This document shows positions 6,223-8,181 of a stretch of 8,181 bases of DNA, piece by piece (the stretch's first letter is position 1; every line of letters begins with the position of its first letter). The translations under genes and the position numbers were made by a program. The notes beneath the pieces are model-generated. The model did no database searches and had not been told where the DNA came from. It worked only from the letters and a program-made list of their open reading frames with translations. This DNA comes from Chthoniobacterales bacterium (lineage in GTDB: Bacteria > Verrucomicrobiota > Verrucomicrobiia > Chthoniobacterales > UBA10450): NCBI GenBank assembly GCA_025980625.1, contig JAICXG010000125.1, positions 1 to 8,181 on the forward strand. The letters run 5' to 3'.

Positions 6223-7152
6223 ATGAAAAATCTCCGCGTCGGAGTCGTCGGCGTCGGGCACATCGGGAAAAATCACGCCCGCCTTTATGCCGAGATCGAT
6301 AGAGCCGAGTTCACCGCGATTTATGATACGAACACCGCAACCGCGTCGCAGGTGGCCGCGCAATATGGCGTCCGCGCCGCCAGTTCGTTAGGGGAATTTG
6401 CCCAGCTGATCGACGCCGCCTCGGTTGCGACGCCGACGAGCTCGCATTTTGAGGTCGCCTCGTTGCTCCTGCAAAACTGCAAACATTTGTTGATCGAAAA
6501 ACCGATCGCCGAGAACACCGCGCAAGCCAGCCAATTGGCGGCGCTCGCAACCGAGCGCCAGCTCGTGCTCCAAGTCGGGCACGTCGAGCGTTTCAATCCG
6601 GTGCTGAGCGCGCTCGAGGCGCGGCTCACACATCCGCGTTTTATCGAGGCGCATCGGCTTTCGCCTTTTCCCGATCGCAGCACCGATATCGGCGTCGTGC
6701 TCGACCTGATGATTCACGATCTCGAGATCATTTCGCATCTCGTTAGGGCGCCGGTCCAGTCGATTGACGCGGTCGGTGTGCCGGTGCTGAGTCAGCGCGA
6801 GGACATCGCGAACGCGCGCATTCGTTTCGAGAACGGTTGTGTCGCGAATGTGACCTCGAGCCGGATCAGTCCGGAGCGGATGCGCAAGATTCGCGTCTTC
6901 CAGGAGGACGCCTATCTCTCGCTCGATTATCAAAACCAGAGCGGCGAAATTTATCGCAAGGTGAATGGCAGGATCGAGCGCGCGCCGGTCGAGATCGAGA
7001 AAGAAGAACCGCTCAAGCGCCAGCTCCTTTCCTTTCTCGAATGCGCGCAGACCGGATTGCGCCCGAAAGTCTCCGGGTTCGAGGCCACCGCCGCGCTGGC
7101 ATTGGCGATCGAGATCACAAAACGAATTGAGCAAGCGCCGTTTTCGCCGTGA
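6223..7152 (+). CDS. Gfo/Idh/MocA-family oxidoreductase, GnnA-like candidate
   Basis: This is a 309-residue NAD(P)-dependent sugar dehydrogenase. The N-terminal Rossmann domain has VGVVGVGHIGKNHARLY (6-22, glycines at 10, 12 and 15). EKP (92-94) is the conserved lysine motif, VGHVERFNP (118-126) follows, and LDLMIHDLEII (160-170) carries the His/Asp pair of the active site (H165, D166). It lies upstream of lpxB with only a transposase unit between them. In some bacteria the Gfo/Idh enzyme GnnA oxidises UDP-GlcNAc at C3, and with the aminotransferase GnnB it gives the 2,3-diamino sugar of lipid A. No gnnB is visible, so that role is contextual inference and another nucleotide-sugar dehydrogenase is possible. 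Octamers lie at 6385 (SLG) and 6740 (VR). Confidence 0.88.
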   Translation: MKNLRVGVVGVGHIGKNHARLYAEIDRAEFTAIYDTNTATASQVAAQYGVRAASSLGEFAQLIDAASVATPTSSHFEVASLLLQNCKHLLIEKPIAENTAQASQLAALATERQLVLQVGHVERFNPVLSALEARLTHPRFIEAHRLSPFPDRSTDIGVVLDLMIHDLEIISHLVRAPVQSIDAVGVPVLSQREDIANARIRFENGCVANVTSSRISPERMRKIRVFQEDAYLSLDYQNQSGEIYRKVNGRIERAPVEIEKEEPLKRQLLSFLECAQTGLRPKVSGFEATAALALAIEITKRIEQAPFSP

Positions 7153-7171
7153 GCGCAGTTAGCAATCACGA

Positions 7172-7219
7172 GGGCATGTGGAAGCATGCCCCTGCGGAGG
7201 GACGTGCTTCCGCACGTCC
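7172..7219. repeat. Paired REP hairpins upstream of the RAYT gene
   Basis: Two stem-loops lie in inverted orientation. GGGCATG/CATGCCC surrounds the loop TGGAAG (7172-7191), and GGACGTG/CACGTCC surrounds the loop CTTCCG (7200-7219); the two are joined by CTGCGGAG. Each has a 7-bp stem and a 6-nt loop, and the loops are near reverse complements of each other. This is a BIME-like REP pair. A second copy lies downstream of the transposase gene. Confidence 0.8.
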
Positions 7220-7244
7220 GGGCAAACATCCCCGACGTCATCCG

Positions 7245-7682
7245 ATGCACTTGCCGCCGTCGGAGAAGTTCAATCGCTCAATCATTATCTTTGTGACGGT
7301 TTGCACGGCGAAGCGAAGGAAGGTTTTGGCTTCGCCAAATGCCCACGTGGCGGTCCTTTCTGCTTGGAATAGCGCGGCGCGCTGGCTTGTTGGCCGTTAT
7401 GTCATGATGCCGGATCACATCCACTTCTTCTGCGCCCCTAACGAATTTGAAGGGCCGTCCCTCGAACGCTGGATGCGATATTGGAAATCGCGTGTAACCC
7501 GCAAACTGAGTGAGCCGAGCGGGAGCTTCTGGCAGCGTGACCACTGGGATCGCCAACTTCGCCGCGGAGAGAGTTATGATGGGAAATGGGAGTACGTGCG
7601 GTCCAATCCTGTCCGACACGGTTTCGTGTCTGCAGAGAAGGATTGGCCGTATCAGGGGATACTGAACGAATTGCGATGGTGA
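7245..7682 (+). CDS. REP-associated tyrosine transposase (RAYT, IS200/Y1 family)
   Basis: This is a 145-residue HUH single-strand transposase from the ATG at 7245. Motifs are FVTVCT (16-21), MPDHIHFF with the metal-binding H58-x-H60 (55-62), the YWKS helix (79-82), the FWQRDHWDRQLRRG block (95-108), and YVRSNPVRHGFV with the probable catalytic Tyr117. These define the Y1 transposase family found with REP palindromes. The frame is open back to a GTG at 7149, overlapping the previous stop, but that would translate through the left REP. The ATG 25 bp after the REP is therefore preferred. Paired REP hairpins flank it on both sides, making a REP-RAYT unit inserted between the Gfo/Idh gene and lpxB. 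It looks intact. It carries an octamer at 7437, encoding PNE. Confidence 0.88.
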   Translation: MHLPPSEKFNRSIIIFVTVCTAKRRKVLASPNAHVAVLSAWNSAARWLVGRYVMMPDHIHFFCAPNEFEGPSLERWMRYWKSRVTRKLSEPSGSFWQRDHWDRQLRRGESYDGKWEYVRSNPVRHGFVSAEKDWPYQGILNELRW

Positions 7683-7693
7683 GGCCAAAGCTT

Positions 7694-7738
7694 GGGCATG
7701 CGGAAGCATGCCCCTCCGGAGGGACCTGCTTTCGCAGG
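7694..7738. repeat. Paired REP hairpins downstream of the RAYT gene
   Basis: GGGCATG/CATGCCC surrounds the loop CGGAAG (7694-7713). A perfect central palindrome CCTCCGGAGG follows (7713-7722), then a second, weaker hairpin CCTGC-TTTC-GCAGG (7725-7738). The left hairpin and spacing match the upstream copy at 7172-7219; the second hairpin has diverged. It starts 11 bp after the transposase stop and may also act as a transcript barrier. Confidence 0.8.
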
Positions 7739-7743
7739 CTTGC

Positions 7744-7760
7744 TCGTTAGGCCCTAACGA
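7744..7760. promoter_or_regulatory. Inverted octamer pair abutting the lpxB start codon
   Basis: TCGTTAGG (7744-7751), one C, then CCTAACGA (7753-7760) make a perfect 17-bp palindrome whose last base directly precedes the lpxB ATG. In RNA it could form a 7-bp stem with a GCC loop. It occupies the place where a Shine-Dalgarno sequence would be, and none is visible. A terminator, operator or translation-control role is inferred only. Confidence 0.6.
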
Positions 7761-8181
7761 ATGAAACTTTATCTCATAGCCGGTGAAGCGAGTGGCGATA
7801 ACCATGGCGCTGCCCTCATGCAGTCGCTGCGCCGGTTCGAACCCAAGCTTAAATTCTCCGGCCGTGGCGGTCCGCAAATGAAGCGAATCGCGGGCGAAAA
7901 TTTTCTCGACTGGAGCGAGCAAGCCGCGGTTGTCGGCTTGTGGGAAGTCATCAAGCATTACCGATATTTCCGGCGTGAATTTCGCCGAACGCTTCGGGAG
8001 ATCCAAAACGCGGGACCTGACGCGGTCGTGCTGATTGACTATCCCGGATTCAATCTTCGCCTCGCCTGCGCCCTGCATGAGGGGTCGTTAGGCGGAAAGC
8101 TCATTTACTACATCAGCCCACAGGTCTGGGCTTGGAACCGCAGCCGGATTCCGCGGATGGCGCGCTGGCTCGATCTCATGC
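7761..8181 (+). CDS. lpxB: Lipid-A-disaccharide synthase LpxB (N-terminal 140 residues)
   Basis: LpxB is a peripheral inner-membrane GT-B glycosyltransferase that joins UDP-2,3-diacylglucosamine and lipid X to form the lipid A disaccharide. The canonical start MKLYLIAGEASGD fixes the ATG at 7761. Further signatures are SGRGGPQM (33-40), LIDYPGFN with the Asp equivalent to the E. coli catalytic Asp98 (D93), and LIYYISPQVWAW (114-125). The window ends after 140 of about 370-390 residues. With the Gfo/Idh enzyme upstream this indicates a lipid A segment and an outer membrane. The transposase unit and the octamer palindrome lie directly upstream, so the gene may need its own promoter. The octamer at 8085 encodes SLG between helix and strand. 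Confidence 0.95.
   Translation, partial: MKLYLIAGEASGDNHGAALMQSLRRFEPKLKFSGRGGPQMKRIAGENFLDWSEQAAVVGLWEVIKHYRYFRREFRRTLREIQNAGPDAVVLIDYPGFNLRLACALHEGSLGGKLIYYISPQVWAWNRSRIPRMARWLDLM

Larger units (their letters stand above)
113..8092. repeat. Dispersed octamer TCGTTAGG/CCTAACGA, 19 exact copies
   Basis: First-base positions for the + orientation (TCGTTAGG) are 113, 661, 1423, 1769, 2483, 2585, 2929, 3103, 3242, 4492, 6385, 6740, 7744 and 8085. For the - orientation (CCTAACGA) they are 3765, 4150, 5777, 7437 and 7753. Sixteen copies are inside genes or the pseudogene and three are intergenic (1769, 7744, 7753). The next base 3' is most often C (12 of 19, read as TCGTTAGG). Random expectation for one 8-mer on both strands of 8.2 kb is about 0.25. 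The function is unknown. Confidence 0.9.

Noticed and set aside
6388..7134. Minus-strand open frame of 248 codons
   Set aside because: It is the antisense shadow of the Gfo/Idh gene.
7149..7244. N-terminal extension of the RAYT gene from the GTG at 7149
   Set aside because: It would translate through the left REP hairpins; the conserved protein begins near the ATG at 7245.
7278..8078. Long minus-strand open frame of 266 codons
   Set aside because: It runs antisense through the clear RAYT and lpxB genes and the REP, and shows no family motif; it is a shadow.
1..8181. CRISPR array, tRNA, rRNA or phage genes
   Set aside because: No regularly spaced direct repeats, cloverleaf-like sequence or phage motif was seen; the octamers are irregularly spaced and lack spacers of constant length.

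Overview
This GC-rich window (roughly 60% GC by eye) looks like chromosomal DNA of a Gram-negative soil-type bacterium, most likely Verrucomicrobiota (Spartobacteria/Chthoniobacterales-like). The grounds are LL-diaminopimelate aminotransferase (DapL), lipid A genes with a Gfo/Idh oxidoreductase next to lpxB, a REP-associated transposase, and typical intergenic repeat families. The taxonomic call is inference.

Layout. Positions 1-3590 hold a minus-strand series: an aldehyde-dehydrogenase-like protein without a catalytic cysteine, a broken thymidine/pyrimidine-nucleoside phosphorylase (frameshift plus large internal deletion), a small SpoIIAA/STAS-like protein, and dapL (lysine/peptidoglycan precursor synthesis), whose 3' end lies outside the window. 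Divergent to these is fcl (GDP-L-fucose synthase, 3643-4572). Fcl converges on a membrane-anchored C39-like cysteine peptidase, and the two stop codons share one CTAG. Positions 5226-5572 are non-coding and repeat-rich: a dyad repeat, an 8-1-8 palindrome, and a MITE-like element with 16-bp terminal inverted repeats. Next come a TPMT-like methyltransferase (minus), a Gfo/Idh/MocA oxidoreductase (plus, GnnA-like candidate), a RAYT transposase bracketed by paired REP hairpins, and the 5' part of lpxB. The last block suggests lipid A synthesis interrupted by a REP/RAYT insertion.

The main discovery is a dispersed non-palindromic octamer, TCGTTAGG/CCTAACGA. I count 19 exact copies, about one per 430 bp, against about 0.25 expected for a random 8-mer on both strands. 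Copies lie in nearly every gene, in all four stop-free codon frames, and leave recurring peptides (Pro-Asn-Glu, Ser-Leu-Gly, Leu-Thr, Val-Arg). One inverted pair forms a 17-bp palindrome ending directly at the lpxB start codon. This resembles a genome-wide signal such as a DNA-uptake sequence, a chromosome-organisation motif, or a HIP1-like iterated word. I know of no described function for this octamer.
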